A DNA stretch of 64,000 bases from Limibacillus sp. (GCA_037379885.1 JARRJC010000013.1:1-64000); one strand, 5' to 3'. Numbered from the stretch's first letter, positions 35,403 to 44,692 are shown. Numbers and translations: made by a program. Notes: generated by a model from the sequence alone, not told the origin.

Positions 35403-35433
35403 GCAGATGGTCTGCTTTCCAGACCGAAAGCAG
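35403..35433 (+). promoter_or_regulatory. Three overlapping palindromes in the amino-acid dehydrogenase leader
   Basis: Within 31 bp lie GCAGA-tgg-TCTGC (35403-35415), GGTCTG-ctttc-CAGACC (35409-35425) and CTGCTTT-n8-AAAGCAG (35412-35433). All three are perfect and mutually exclusive as RNA hairpins. They end 37 nt before the ATG at 35471. This arrangement fits either an operator or a switching leader RNA. Confidence 0.45.
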
Positions 35434-35470
35434 CGCTCATCTCTTGTTTAGATACGGAGGGACGAAAGGC

Positions 35471-36538
35471 ATGTCAGTCTTCACGCATCCGGAATTCGAC
35501 GCTCATGAAGAGCTGGTCTTCTGCCGGGACGCGGCCAGCGGCCTTTCCGCCATCATCGCGATTCACAACAGTTCGCGCGGGCCCGCCCTGGGCGGCTGCC
35601 GCATGTGGCCCTACGCCTCGGAAGGCGAGGCGCTGGGCGACGTGCTGCGCCTGTCGCGCGGCATGACCTACAAGTCGGCTTTGGCCGGTCTGCCCTTTGG
35701 CGGCGGCAAGTCGGTGGTGATCGGCGATCCCCGCAGCGGCAAGTCGCCCGCGCTGTTCGAGGCGCTGGGCGGTTTCGTAGAGAGCCTGGGCGGGCGCTAT
35801 GTGGTGGCCGAGGACGTCGGCATCTCCGTGCCCGATGTCGAGACCATGGGCAAGCGCACCAGCCATGTCGCGGGCGTCTCCGCCGGCGGCTCCGGCGATC
35901 CTTCGCCCGCCACTGCATATGGCGTCTTCCACGGCATCAAGGCGGCTGTCACCCACCGTCTGGGCGCCAGCGACCTGAAGGGCGTCCGCGTCGCCGTGCA
36001 GGGCCTGGGCCACGTCGGTTTCGAGCTCTGCCGCCTGCTGCACGAAGCGGGCGCGGAGCTGATCGTCACCGACCTGAACCAGGAACAGGTAACGCTGGCC
36101 AAGGAGCGTTTCGGCGCGGCCACCGCCGCCCCCGACGCCATCGTCTCGGCCGAGGCGGAAGTCTATGCGCCCTGCGCACTGGGCGCGACCTTGAACGACG
36201 AGAGCATCCCGGCCCTGAAGGCCAGCGTCGTCGCGGGCTCGGCCAACAACCAGCTGGCCCGGCGCGAGCACGGCTTCATGCTGAAGGAGCGCGGCATCCT
36301 CTATGCGCCCGACTACGTCATTAACGCCGGGGGCGTGATCAACATCAGCTACGAGACCCGGCCCGGCCAGGACAAGCGCTACGACAAGGAGGCCGCCTTC
36401 GCCCACATCGCGGGCATCGGCGGGACGCTGCGCGAGATATTCACCTTCGCGCAGCAGCAGGATATCGCGACCTCCGAGGCTGCCGACCGCTTGGCCGAAC
36501 AGCGCTTCACGCCGGCCGGAGCCAAAAAGGCCGCTTGA
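35471..36538 (+). CDS. Leucine/phenylalanine-type amino-acid dehydrogenase
   Basis: Oxidative deaminase of the Glu/Leu/Phe/Val dehydrogenase family, 355 residues, NAD+-dependent. The N-terminal domain has RGPALGGCRMWPY and SRGMTYKSALAGLPFGGGKS, in which the two lysines are the substrate and catalytic residues; the Gly-rich LPFGGGKS is diagnostic. The Rossmann domain has VAVQGLGHVGFELCRLL. The length suits leucine dehydrogenase rather than glutamate dehydrogenase. The ATG at 35471 follows GGAGGG. The leader is palindrome-rich (see separate entry). marC follows after 31 nt. With isovaleryl-CoA dehydrogenase elsewhere in the window, a role in branched-chain amino-acid catabolism is plausible but unproven. 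Confidence 0.9.
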   Translation: MSVFTHPEFDAHEELVFCRDAASGLSAIIAIHNSSRGPALGGCRMWPYASEGEALGDVLRLSRGMTYKSALAGLPFGGGKSVVIGDPRSGKSPALFEALGGFVESLGGRYVVAEDVGISVPDVETMGKRTSHVAGVSAGGSGDPSPATAYGVFHGIKAAVTHRLGASDLKGVRVAVQGLGHVGFELCRLLHEAGAELIVTDLNQEQVTLAKERFGAATAAPDAIVSAEAEVYAPCALGATLNDESIPALKASVVAGSANNQLARREHGFMLKERGILYAPDYVINAGGVINISYETRPGQDKRYDKEAAFAHIAGIGGTLREIFTFAQQQDIATSEAADRLAEQRFTPAGAKKAA

Positions 36539-36569
36539 TCGCCGGACAGGGCGGGTCTAGAGAAGGCGG

Positions 36570-37199
36570 ATGATCGAAACCCTGATCGCCACCTTCATCA
36601 CCTTTTTCGTGGTCATCGACCCGGTCGGCAACGCGCCGATCTTCGCGGGACTGACCCCGGACGCAACGGCGGCTGAGCGCCGTCGGCTGGCGCTGCGCGG
36701 TGTCTTCATCGGCACCTTGATCCTGCTGGTCTTCGGGATCGTCGGCCAATACCTCTTCGAGGCCATGGGCATCAGCATCGCGGCCTTCCGCATCGCTGGC
36801 GGCATCCTGCTGCTGCTCCTGTCCATCGACATGGTCATGGCCCGTCAGTCCGGCCTGCGCTCCACCACGCCGGGTGAGGACGAGGAGAGCGGCCATCGCA
36901 ACGACATCTCGGTCTTCCCCCTGGCGATCCCACTGATCGCCGGGCCCGGCTCCTTGACCTCGGTCGTGCTGATGGTGACGCGCGCCAGCGGCGACCTGGT
37001 GATGCAGGCCGCGATCCTGGGCGTCATGCTGGCGGTGCTTCTGACGCTGCTGGTGACCCTGCTGCTCTCGGTCCAGATCATGAAGCTCCTGGGGATGACG
37101 GGGATCAACGTAATCAGCCGCGTGGCCGGGGTGATCCTGGCGGCGCTGGCGCTTCAGTTCATCATCGACGGCGCGACCAGCCTCTATCCGCCGAGCTGA
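36570..37199 (+). CDS. MarC family integral membrane protein
   Basis: 209 residues with six hydrophobic segments. The first helix region (LIATFITFFVVIDPVGNAPIF) and the second half (ISVFPLAIPLIAGPGSLTSV) carry the two NPxG/AGPG-like motifs that define the MarC/UPF0056 inverted repeat. The family is multi-pass in the inner membrane with no proven transport substrate; the old link to multiple antibiotic resistance was withdrawn. It overlaps the convergent recO gene by 16 nt at the 3' ends. Confidence 0.9.
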   Translation: MIETLIATFITFFVVIDPVGNAPIFAGLTPDATAAERRRLALRGVFIGTLILLVFGIVGQYLFEAMGISIAAFRIAGGILLLLLSIDMVMARQSGLRSTTPGEDEESGHRNDISVFPLAIPLIAGPGSLTSVVLMVTRASGDLVMQAAILGVMLAVLLTLLVTLLLSVQIMKLLGMTGINVISRVAGVILAALALQFIIDGATSLYPPS

Positions 37200-37936
37200 T
37201 CGTCTCCCCTTTCGACTTCATTCAGCGGGAAGCGCGCCGCCAGACGCTGGCGCGCCGCCGGCAGCGGCCTGTCCTGCGGGTGGAAGATGTTCTGTTCCAG
37301 AAAGAAGCCGCTCAGCGCCAGGCCCTCGGCGATCTCCTGCGCCCCTCCTCCGCCGCGCCCGGCGAGAAAACCCGGCAGGGGCAGGAGCCGCTCCTTATAG
37401 GGGCCGGCCGCCTCGCGAGTCACCGCCCGGCCGGAACGCGGGCTGACGAAGGCCAGGTTCTCGGTTTCCCCGGTGACGGCGCAGGAGGTCAGGTCGAGAC
37501 CGAAGCCAAGGTCCGCCAGGACCGCCAGCTCCCAATGAACGTAGACTTCTGCCCAGTGGTCGCCTTCGAGCGCCTCCAGCAGCACCTCGAATCCCGAGAA
37601 ACACTTGGGATGGGCTTCGCGCTCGGGCAGCGCCTGCTCGATCACGGCGCAGGCCGCGCTTAGGGCCGCCAGACGGTCCGGTGCGCTCAGGAACCGGGCG
37701 GCGTTCGCCTGCTGCAACTCCACCTGAAAACTGCCGAGCTGGTCGGCCAGCCGCGCCTTCCAGCTCGCCTGAAGGCGATTGCCGAGTTGCAGCACGCCGG
37801 AGAGGCGGCGTCCCTGTCCACCCCGCACCAAGCCCGCAACGCGACCGCGACTCTCGGTCAGCACCTGAATGATCGCCGCATCCTCGCCATGCGGGCGCAG
37901 CGCCACCAGATAGCCCTCCTCGCTCCACTCGATCAT
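37184..37936 (-). CDS. recO: DNA repair protein RecO
   Basis: 250 residues: an N-terminal OB fold (MIEWSEEGYLVALRPHGEDA, with the typical RGG at about 38), then an all-helical domain. The zinc-binding cysteines of the E. coli type are incomplete here (only CAVTGE-like remains), as in many alphaproteobacteria. RecO loads RecA with RecR on SSB-coated gaps. It ends the era-rnc-lepB-acpS-pdxJ block, 12 nt behind era. Confidence 0.93.
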   Translation of the reverse strand: MIEWSEEGYLVALRPHGEDAAIIQVLTESRGRVAGLVRGGQGRRLSGVLQLGNRLQASWKARLADQLGSFQVELQQANAARFLSAPDRLAALSAACAVIEQALPEREAHPKCFSGFEVLLEALEGDHWAEVYVHWELAVLADLGFGLDLTSCAVTGETENLAFVSPRSGRAVTREAAGPYKERLLPLPGFLAGRGGGGAQEIAEGLALSGFFLEQNIFHPQDRPLPAARQRLAARFPLNEVERGDDQLGG

Positions 37937-37948
37937 GGGGCTATTGGA

Positions 37949-38842
37949 TCACGATTTGAACTCTAGGCCGAGGTCGCGGTAGCGCTCGGGGTCTTCGATC
38001 CAGTTCTCGCGCACCTTGACGAAGAGGAAGAGGTGGATGGGCCGCTCCAGAAGCGCCTGCATCTCCTGCTGGGCGTCTTCGCGCACCTTGCGGATGCGCG
38101 CACCCCCCTTCCCGATCACGATGGGCTTCTGGTTCTCCCGCCCGATGTAGATCGTCTGCTGGATCTTGGCGCTGCCGTCCTTGAAGTCTTCCCAGTTGTC
38201 GGTCTCGACCGTCAGGTTGTAGGGCAGTTCCTCATGAAGCTGCAGGAAGAGCTTCTCGCGCGTGATCTCCGAGGCCAGCAGCCTGAGCGGCATGTCCGCG
38301 GCCTGATCCTCGGGGAAGAGCCAGGGCCCCTCGCGCATGCGCCCGGCGAGGTAGCGCCGCAGATCGTCGAGGCCGTCACCGGTCGCCGCGGAGATCATGA
38401 AGATGTCCTCAAAGCATCCCTCGGCGTCGAAGAGGGCCGCGAGCTCCAGCAGCTTGTCCCGCCGGATCAGATCGACCTTGTTGAGCGCCAGCACCACCTT
38501 GCGTCCGCTCTTCTTGATCTGATCGACGATGCGCCGGGTGTCGGCGTCCAGCTTCTTGCGCGCCGCGTCGTAGACCAGCATCACAACGTCCGCGTCCTCG
38601 GCCCCGGCCCAGGCCGCGCGCACCATGGCGCGCTCCAGGCGGCGCTTGGGCTCGAAGATGCCAGGCGTGTCCACAAGCACGATCTGCGCATCGCCCTCCA
38701 TGACGATGCCGCGCACCTGATTGCGCGTGGTCTGAACCTTGTGGGTGACGATGGAGACCTTGGAGCCCACCAGGGCGTTGACCAGGGTCGACTTGCCGGC
38801 GTTGGGCGCGCCGATCACAGCGACGAAGCCGCAGTGGGTCAT
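37949..38842 (-). CDS. era: GTPase Era
   Basis: Essential 30S-assembly GTPase. 297 residues: G domain with G1 GAPNAGKST (11-19), G3 DTPGIF, G4 NKVD, and the C-terminal KH domain with VIGKGGARIRKV that binds 16S rRNA near its 3' end. Its ATG overlaps the stop of rnc by 4 nt (ATGA), so the pair is translationally coupled; both act on rRNA maturation. Length and motifs are complete. Confidence 0.97.
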   Translation of the reverse strand: MTHCGFVAVIGAPNAGKSTLVNALVGSKVSIVTHKVQTTRNQVRGIVMEGDAQIVLVDTPGIFEPKRRLERAMVRAAWAGAEDADVVMLVYDAARKKLDADTRRIVDQIKKSGRKVVLALNKVDLIRRDKLLELAALFDAEGCFEDIFMISAATGDGLDDLRRYLAGRMREGPWLFPEDQAADMPLRLLASEITREKLFLQLHEELPYNLTVETDNWEDFKDGSAKIQQTIYIGRENQKPIVIGKGGARIRKVREDAQQEMQALLERPIHLFLFVKVRENWIEDPERYRDLGLEFKS

Positions 38843-39564
38843 CGCGCCTGCTCCTTTTCTAGCTGCTCCAGCAGAGCGCTGGCCGCCGCCTGCTCCGCCA
38901 TGCGCTTGGAGCGGCCTTCACCCTCGCCGGAAAGGGTGCCGCCCTTGCGCTCGATCACCACGCGGATCGAAAAGCGCGGGTCGTGCGCCGGGCCGTCCCG
39001 TCCAACCTCCTCATAACGCGGCAGCGGGAGCCCCTGCCCCTGGGCCCATTCCTGAAGCGCCGTCTTGGGCTCGCGGGGCGGCTTCAAGTCCGCTTCCACC
39101 AGGGGGCGCCACTGCGGCTCGATGAAGCCCCGCGCGGCCTCCAAACCGCCGTCACGGTAGAGCGCGGCGATCACCGCCTCCATGACATCGGCGAGGATGG
39201 CCGGGTTCTCGCTGCCACCCGCGTCCGCCTCGCCGCGCGAAAAGGCGATGAACTCGCCAAGACCGATATCGCGCGCCACTTGGGAGAGAATCTCCCCGCT
39301 GACCAGATAGGCGAAGCGCTTGGCGAGCGACCCTTCGCTTTCCTCGGGAAAGCGGCGCAACAGCAGGTCGGCCACCACAAGGCCCAAGACCCGGTCGCCC
39401 AGAAACTCCAAGCGCTCGTAGCTGCCTTGCGCGCCAGCAGCCCCAGAGGCGCTGGAGTGCGTCAAGGCGCGCTGGAGGGATCTGCTGTCGGTGAAGCGAT
39501 GGCCCAGCTTCTCCGCCAGACCGTCCAGCGCCGCGCCGCTCTTATCGGTGCTATTGGATGCCAT
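38839..39564 (-). CDS. rnc: Ribonuclease III
   Basis: Cuts double-stranded RNA, notably the rRNA precursor. 241 residues: the RNase III domain with the signature ERLEFLGDRVLGLVVADLL near residue 50 and EAVIAALYRDGG (second metal-ligand region), then a double-stranded-RNA-binding domain from KTALQEWAQGQGLPLP to the end. The start at 39564 overlaps the lepB stop by 14 nt. It is coupled to era downstream. Confidence 0.97.
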   Translation of the reverse strand: MASNSTDKSGAALDGLAEKLGHRFTDSRSLQRALTHSSASGAAGAQGSYERLEFLGDRVLGLVVADLLLRRFPEESEGSLAKRFAYLVSGEILSQVARDIGLGEFIAFSRGEADAGGSENPAILADVMEAVIAALYRDGGLEAARGFIEPQWRPLVEADLKPPREPKTALQEWAQGQGLPLPRYEEVGRDGPAHDPRFSIRVVIERKGGTLSGEGEGRSKRMAEQAAASALLEQLEKEQAR

Positions 39565-40357
39565 CGAAGATGCGTCCCCAGCGGATGGACTCCGGCCAGT
39601 CCCAAACGGCCAGAATCGACTTGTCCTCCTGCTTGGAGAAGAAGAGGACCTCCGCCCGGCCGACAAGATTTTCCATCGGCACGTAACCGACCGCGCTCAG
39701 AACGCGGCTGTCTTGGGAGGAATCGCGGTTGTCACCCATGGCGAAGAAATGCCCCTCGGGCACCACGTAGACCTGTGTGTTGTCCAGCGAGCCGTTGTCG
39801 GAGCGCTCCCAGATCTTGTGCTTGCGGCCCCCCGGCAAGGTCTCGATGTACTCCGTGACGCGCTCGCTGTAGCCCGAGCCGCGCGTCACAAGCACTTCAC
39901 CCAGGGATTCGCGCTCGACAAGTTGATCGTTGATATAGAGGCGGCCTTCGGAGACCTGAACGCGGTCGCCCGGCAGCCCGATCACACGTTTGATGTAGTC
40001 GGTCTTGCCGTCACGCGGCAATTTGAAGACCACCACGTCGCCGCGCTCGGGCTCGCTGCCCAGAATCCGTCCTTCGAAGAGGTTTGGACTCATCGGCAGG
40101 GCATGCCGGCTGTAGCCATAACTGAACTTGGAGACGAAGAGGTAATCCCCGATCAGAAGCGTCGGCAGCATGGAGCCGGACGGAATCGTAAAGGGCTCAT
40201 AGGCGAAGGTCCGCACGAGAAGCGCGATCAGGACCGCATAGACGATCGTCTTCAAGGTCTCGACGAAGCCGCCCCTCTTGTGAGCACTGCTCCGCTGCGC
40301 GCTTTGTTGCGCGGTCTGCTTCTCGCTCTCGCCGTCGTTTTCTTCGGCCATGCTCAT
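39551..40357 (-). CDS. lepB: Signal peptidase I
   Basis: Removes signal peptides from exported proteins on the periplasmic side of the inner membrane. 268 residues: an N-terminal charged tail, one transmembrane helix (about 34-50), the nucleophile Ser62 in PSGSMLPTL, the general base Lys123 in DYIKRVIGLPGD, and the late box GDNRDSSQDSR. GAGG lies before the ATG at 40357; MAEE at 40351 is an alternative. It overlaps rnc by 14 nt. A 108-nt gap without a recognisable gene separates it from acpS. Confidence 0.96.
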   Translation of the reverse strand: MSMAEENDGESEKQTAQQSAQRSSAHKRGGFVETLKTIVYAVLIALLVRTFAYEPFTIPSGSMLPTLLIGDYLFVSKFSYGYSRHALPMSPNLFEGRILGSEPERGDVVVFKLPRDGKTDYIKRVIGLPGDRVQVSEGRLYINDQLVERESLGEVLVTRGSGYSERVTEYIETLPGGRKHKIWERSDNGSLDNTQVYVVPEGHFFAMGDNRDSSQDSRVLSAVGYVPMENLVGRAEVLFFSKQEDKSILAVWDWPESIRWGRIFDGIQ

Positions 40358-40465
40358 TCGCCTCAATCTTTGTGGGGCGCTTCAGGGAGCGCCGTACAGT
40401 CAAGGGCGCGCAGAAGCGGAATTCGCGTCTTTCTAGCGGCCCGCGCCAGATGCGTCCAGCGCCGC

Positions 40466-40882
40466 CTAGTCCTCGCCTTCCGGCAAAGGCACGGCTGAGA
40501 TGATGACGAAGGCCTGCGCGAGAGGATAATCGTCGGTGATGGTGACATCGATCTGCGCTTTCATGCCGCTGGGCAGCAACTCAGCCAGGCGGCGCTCGGC
40601 CCCCTCGATCAGGGCCATCGTCGGCTTGCCGCCCGGAAGGTTGACCACCCCCATGTGCTGCCAGTGCACGCCGCGACGCGGCACGCCGGTGCCCAGCGCC
40701 TTCGCGCAGGCCTCCTTGGCTGCGAACCGCTTGGCGTAGCTCGCGGCGCGTTCCTTGCGGCGATCGGACTTCTGGCGCTCCACCTCGGTGAAGACTCGCT
40801 GGGTAAAGCGGTCACCGAAACGCTCCAGCGTCTTTTCCACCCGGCGTATGTCGATCAGGTCGTTGCCGATGCCAAGGATCAT
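40466..40882 (-). CDS. acpS: Holo-[acyl-carrier-protein] synthase
   Basis: Transfers 4'-phosphopantetheine from CoA to ACP. 138 residues: the N-terminal [17 protein letters not shown] with the Mg2+-binding Asp, [15 protein letters not shown] with the second acidic ligand, then [13 protein letters not shown]. The length suits the AcpS trimer type. It sits 15 nt behind pdxJ, a standard neighbour. Confidence 0.96.
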   Translation of the reverse strand: MILGIGNDLIDIRRVEKTLERFGDRFTQRVFTEVERQKSDRRKERAASYAKRFAAKEACAKALGTGVPRRGVHWQHMGVVNLPGGKPTMALIEGAERRLAELLPSGMKAQIDVTITDDYPLAQAFVIISAVPLPEGED

Positions 40883-40897
40883 CTCGCTTGAACTCCG

Positions 40898-41674
40898 TTA
40901 CTGCGCGGCGGCCCCGCTCCGCGCGGCGTCCATGAGCTGGCGCATGCGGCGGATCGAGGCTTCCAGGCCGATGAAGATCGCCTCGCCGATCAGGAAGTGT
41001 CCGATATTGAGCTCCATCAGGCCAGGGATCGCCGCCACAGGGGTCACGCTATCGAAGGTTATGCCGTGACCGGCGTGGCATTCGATGCCCAGTTGCTGGG
41101 CCAGGAGAGCGCCCTCGCGAAGCCGCGCCAGCTCGGCTTTCGCCGCCTCCCCCTCAGGGTCTTCCTGGAAGGCCTCGCAGAAGGAGCCGGTGTGAAGCTC
41201 CACCACGGGCACGCCCATGTGGTTCGCCGCCTCCAACTGCCGCTCGTCGGGATCGATGAAGAGCGAGACCCGGATGCCCGCGCCGCCGAGCGCCGAGACG
41301 AAGGGGGTCAGCTGCTTTGCGCTCCCGGCGGCATCGAGGCCGCCCTCGGTCGTCACCTCCTCGCGCTTTTCGGGCACGATGCAGGCGGCGTGCGGTTTGT
41401 GGCGCAGCGCGATCTTCAGCATCTCGTCGGTCGCCGCCATCTCCAGATTGAGCGGTAGGTCGATCTCTTCACTGAGCCGCGCGATGTCGTAGTCGGAGAT
41501 GTGGCGACGGTCCTCGCGCAGGTGCGCGGTGATGCCATCGGCCCCCGCCGCCGCGGCCAGGGCCGCCGCCCGCAGAGGGTCCGGATGCAGGCCCCCGCGC
41601 GCGTTGCGGATGGTGGCCACGTGATCGATGTTGACGCCGAGGCGCAGGTCGCCCGGCTTGCTTGCTGTGTTCAT
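40898..41674 (-). CDS. pdxJ: Pyridoxine 5'-phosphate synthase
   Basis: Condenses 1-deoxyxylulose 5-phosphate with amino-acetone phosphate to pyridoxine phosphate (DXP-dependent B6 synthesis). 258 residues with GVNIDHVATIRNARGG near the N-terminus, GADGITAHLREDRRHISD, and CHAGHGITFDSVTPVA (catalytic and phosphate-binding His/Glu set). Its start overlaps the DUF2062 stop by 4 nt. Confidence 0.96.
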   Translation of the reverse strand: MNTASKPGDLRLGVNIDHVATIRNARGGLHPDPLRAAALAAAAGADGITAHLREDRRHISDYDIARLSEEIDLPLNLEMAATDEMLKIALRHKPHAACIVPEKREEVTTEGGLDAAGSAKQLTPFVSALGGAGIRVSLFIDPDERQLEAANHMGVPVVELHTGSFCEAFQEDPEGEAAKAELARLREGALLAQQLGIECHAGHGITFDSVTPVAAIPGLMELNIGHFLIGEAIFIGLEASIRRMRQLMDAARSGAAAQ

Positions 41675-42330
41675 GGCTTGCTTTCCATATCGGCGGTTTC
41701 GCTGCTGCGGGCAGCTTCGCGCTTGGCGCGCTCCTTCAGCTTTTCCCTGACCTTCTGGGCGCGGCGCTTGAAGCGCGGGTTCTCCAGCCGGGCGCGCCGG
41801 GCCTTCTGATAGGAGGCCACCGCCCCCTTGATCGGCCAGTAGAACAGGAACCAGGCGAGCACCGCCGTCGGCAGGCCGCCAATGGTCAAGGGAATACCCA
41901 GGATCAAGATGTTGTCCCGAAGGTACTCCGTCGTGAAGGGCGAGCCCTCCAGGTTGGAGAAGGAGAGGGAATCATGGACGCAGGCCTGATGCTCGGTCCC
42001 CAGCACCAGACAACCCAGCGCGTAGGACCAAGCCCAGATGAAAGGGAAGGTCCAGGGGTTGCCGACCACGGTCCCGATCGCAGAGGCGAGCAGCGATCCC
42101 CGCAGGAGCAGCGCCAGGAGAGCGGCCGAGACGAAGTGCAAACCCAGAAAGGGCGTGAAGGAGACGGCGGCGCCGCAGGCGAAACCGGCCGCGATGTGCG
42201 ACGGGGAGCCCGGCAGACGCCGCACCCTGTGCGATACGTAGATGGCCGCACGCCGCCACCCCGCGCGTGGCCAGACCATGTGGCGCAGTTTGGAGAAGAC
42301 CGGCAAGGGTGAACGGCGGCGAAACAGCAT
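41671..42330 (-). CDS. DUF2062 membrane protein
   Basis: 219 residues. After a basic N-terminus there are hydrophobic stretches including HIAAGFACGAAVSFTPFLGL and GTVVGNPWTFPFIWAWSY, the two conserved motifs of DUF2062, and a last pair near 150-180 before a basic C-terminal tail. Between rsh and pdxJ this family is a regular guest in alphaproteobacteria. Function unknown. It overlaps pdxJ by 4 nt and follows rsh after 69 nt. Confidence 0.88.
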   Translation of the reverse strand: MLFRRRSPLPVFSKLRHMVWPRAGWRRAAIYVSHRVRRLPGSPSHIAAGFACGAAVSFTPFLGLHFVSAALLALLLRGSLLASAIGTVVGNPWTFPFIWAWSYALGCLVLGTEHQACVHDSLSFSNLEGSPFTTEYLRDNILILGIPLTIGGLPTAVLAWFLFYWPIKGAVASYQKARRARLENPRFKRRAQKVREKLKERAKREAARSSETADMESKP

Positions 42331-42399
42331 GCCCTGTTATCTCTGCAAAAACCTGGCGAAGGCAAGGGCCCAGCGCCTCTTCCGCCGACGGAAACGCTG

Positions 42400-44568
42400 C
42401 TACCCGCGCTGCCGCTCCACCATGGAGACGGCGGGCGTGGCGCGCAGCGCGGCGATGATGTCGACCAGATGCTTGGCGTCGTGAACCTCGACATCCACCA
42501 ACATCTCGAAGAAATCGGGCTTGCGGTTGGTGAACTTCAGGTTGGAGATGTTGCCGCCGTGCTTGCCGATGACGGTCGAGAGGTTGCCGAGCCCGCCGGG
42601 CTCATTGGCGACCACGAGATGCAGGCGGCCCATCTGAAGGTCGTCGCCCGCGACGCTGTCGGACCAGGAGAGGTCGATCCAGCGCTCCGGCATGTCCTGG
42701 AAGGCCTCCAGCGTGTCGCAGTCGATGGTGTGGACGGTCACGCCCTTGCCGGTGTTGACGATCCCGACGATACGGTCGCCGCGCAAGGGGTGACAGCACT
42801 GGGCGTAGTGCACGGCCATGCCGGGAATGAGGCCTTCGATCGGAATGCCGTTCCCGTACTTGTGCTTTTCGGAACGCTTGGTCTTGGGCCCCTCCTTGGG
42901 CTCCTGCTTCAGCTTGCGCTGCTTTTCCTTCAGGCCGGGAAAGACCGCCAGCATGACTTCCCGTCCGGTGAGGTTCCCGGCCCCCACCTCGGCGTAGAGA
43001 TCCTCCAACTGATCGAGGCGGAACTTCGAGAGCACGCCGGCCAGCCCCTTCTCGGTGGCTTCCAGCCCCTCCTCCTTGAACTTGCGGTGCAGGACTTCGC
43101 GGCCCAGCTCCATATACTCGCCGCGCTTCTTCTGCCGGATGAAGCGGCGGATGCGCGCACGTGCCTTGCCGGTGACGCAGAACTTCTCCCAGTCCGGCGA
43201 GGGCGTCTGCGCGCGCGAGGTCATGACCTCGACCTGATCGCCGTTCTGAAGCTGATAGCGAAGCGGCACGACGCGTCCGTTCACCTTGGCCCCGACGCAG
43301 GTGTCGCCAAGGTCGGAGTGAACCGCATAGGCGAAGTCCACCGGACAGGCCCCACGAGGCAGCGCGATGATCTCGCCGCGCGGCGTGAAGCAGAAGACCT
43401 GGTCGTGGAACATCTCCAGCTTGGTGTGCTCCAGGAACTCCTCCGGATCGGAGGCATGCTCCAGGATGTCCAGCAGCTCGCGCACCCAGCGGTACTGCTT
43501 GCCGTCGACGTTGGGGACGCCTTCCTTGTAGGCCCAGTGGGCGGCGACGCCGAGTTCGGCGTACTCGTGCATCTCGCGGGTGCGGATCTGCACCTCGATG
43601 CGCTGCTGCTCCGGGCCGATCAGGCCGGTGTGGAGCGACTTGTAGCCGTTTGGCTTGGGTGTCGAGATGTAGTCCTTGAAGCGCCCCGGCACGACGGGAT
43701 AGCGGCTGTGCAGGACGCCCAGCACCTGGTAGGCGTCGGCCACGGACTTGACCACGATCCTGAAGGCCATGATGTCCGAGAGCTGCTCGAAGGTGACGTT
43801 GCGGCGCTGCATCTTCAGCCAGATCGAATAAGCCGACTTGATGCGCCCGGAGACCCAGGCCTCGATGCCCTCCTCGGCGACATCGCGCTGCAGCCTGTCG
43901 ATGACGCGCAGGGTCAGGTCGCCGCCCTTCTCCTTCAGGAAGCCCAGACGGGTCAGGATGGAGTCCCGCGCATCGGGATTGAGCTGGCTGAACGCCAGAT
44001 CCTCGAGTTCTTCCTTGAAGCGGTGCAGGCCGATGCGCTCGGCCAGGGGCACGTAGATCTCCATGGTCTCTTTGGCGATCCGGCGGCGCTTCTCCTCCGA
44101 CTCGATGAAGTGCAGCGTGCGCATGTTGTGCAAACGGTCTGCCAGCTTGACCACCAGGACTCGGATGTCCTGGGACATGGCCATGAAGAGCTTGCGGAAG
44201 TTCTCGGCCTGCTTGCTGCGCTCCGACTTCAGTTCCAGCTGAGACAGCTTGGTGACGCCGTCGACCAACCGGGCGACCTTCGGACCGAAGAGCTCTTCGA
44301 TCTCCGAGACCGGCGTATTGGTGTCCTCGACGATGTCATGCAGCAGGGCGGTCAGAATGGTCGCCTCGTCGAGCTTCAGCTCGGTCAGGATTCCGGCCAC
44401 CTCGATAGGGTGCGAATAGTAGGGATCGCCCGAGGCGCGGCGCTGGTGCCCATGGGCGTTGGTCACGAAGACGTAGGCGCGGTTGAGCGCGTCCTCGTCG
44501 ACGTCCGGGTCATAGGATTTGACCCGCTCGACCAGTTCCACCTGCCGCATGATGTTTTGACGCGCCAT
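42400..44568 (-). CDS. rsh: Bifunctional (p)ppGpp synthetase/hydrolase (Rsh)
   Basis: 722 residues with the complete SpoT layout: an HD hydrolase domain (HPIEVAGIL, LLHDIVEDT), the synthetase domain (with DIMAFRIVVKSVADAYQVLG and YKSLHTGLIGPEQ), a TGS domain (FTPRGEIIALPRGACPVDFA), a zinc-finger/CC region (AQCCHPLRGDRIVG) and an ACT domain at the end. The intact HD motif indicates it can both make and destroy the alarmone, as in the single Rsh of other alphaproteobacteria. Start at 44568 with TGAGG ahead. It is separated from rpoZ by that gene's terminator, so it has its own promoter. Confidence 0.96.
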   Translation of the reverse strand: MARQNIMRQVELVERVKSYDPDVDEDALNRAYVFVTNAHGHQRRASGDPYYSHPIEVAGILTELKLDEATILTALLHDIVEDTNTPVSEIEELFGPKVARLVDGVTKLSQLELKSERSKQAENFRKLFMAMSQDIRVLVVKLADRLHNMRTLHFIESEEKRRRIAKETMEIYVPLAERIGLHRFKEELEDLAFSQLNPDARDSILTRLGFLKEKGGDLTLRVIDRLQRDVAEEGIEAWVSGRIKSAYSIWLKMQRRNVTFEQLSDIMAFRIVVKSVADAYQVLGVLHSRYPVVPGRFKDYISTPKPNGYKSLHTGLIGPEQQRIEVQIRTREMHEYAELGVAAHWAYKEGVPNVDGKQYRWVRELLDILEHASDPEEFLEHTKLEMFHDQVFCFTPRGEIIALPRGACPVDFAYAVHSDLGDTCVGAKVNGRVVPLRYQLQNGDQVEVMTSRAQTPSPDWEKFCVTGKARARIRRFIRQKKRGEYMELGREVLHRKFKEEGLEATEKGLAGVLSKFRLDQLEDLYAEVGAGNLTGREVMLAVFPGLKEKQRKLKQEPKEGPKTKRSEKHKYGNGIPIEGLIPGMAVHYAQCCHPLRGDRIVGIVNTGKGVTVHTIDCDTLEAFQDMPERWIDLSWSDSVAGDDLQMGRLHLVVANEPGGLGNLSTVIGKHGGNISNLKFTNRKPDFFEMLVDVEVHDAKHLVDIIAALRATPAVSMVERQRG

Positions 44569-44654
44569 GGACCTCAAATCACTGAGACATCTCGTATTCT
44601 AGATGTAAGCCTAGCGCAGCGCGGACACCAGCCCCAAGCAGCGCTTTTCGGCGC

Positions 44655-44692
44655 AAAGAAAAAGGCGCGGCGGAGAAATCTCCACCGCGCCC
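44655..44692 (-). terminator. Intrinsic terminator of rpoZ
   Basis: On the minus strand GGCGCGGTGGAGA pairs with TCTCCGCCGCGCC (one mismatch), followed by TTTTTCTTT. It separates rpoZ from rsh. Confidence 0.88.
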
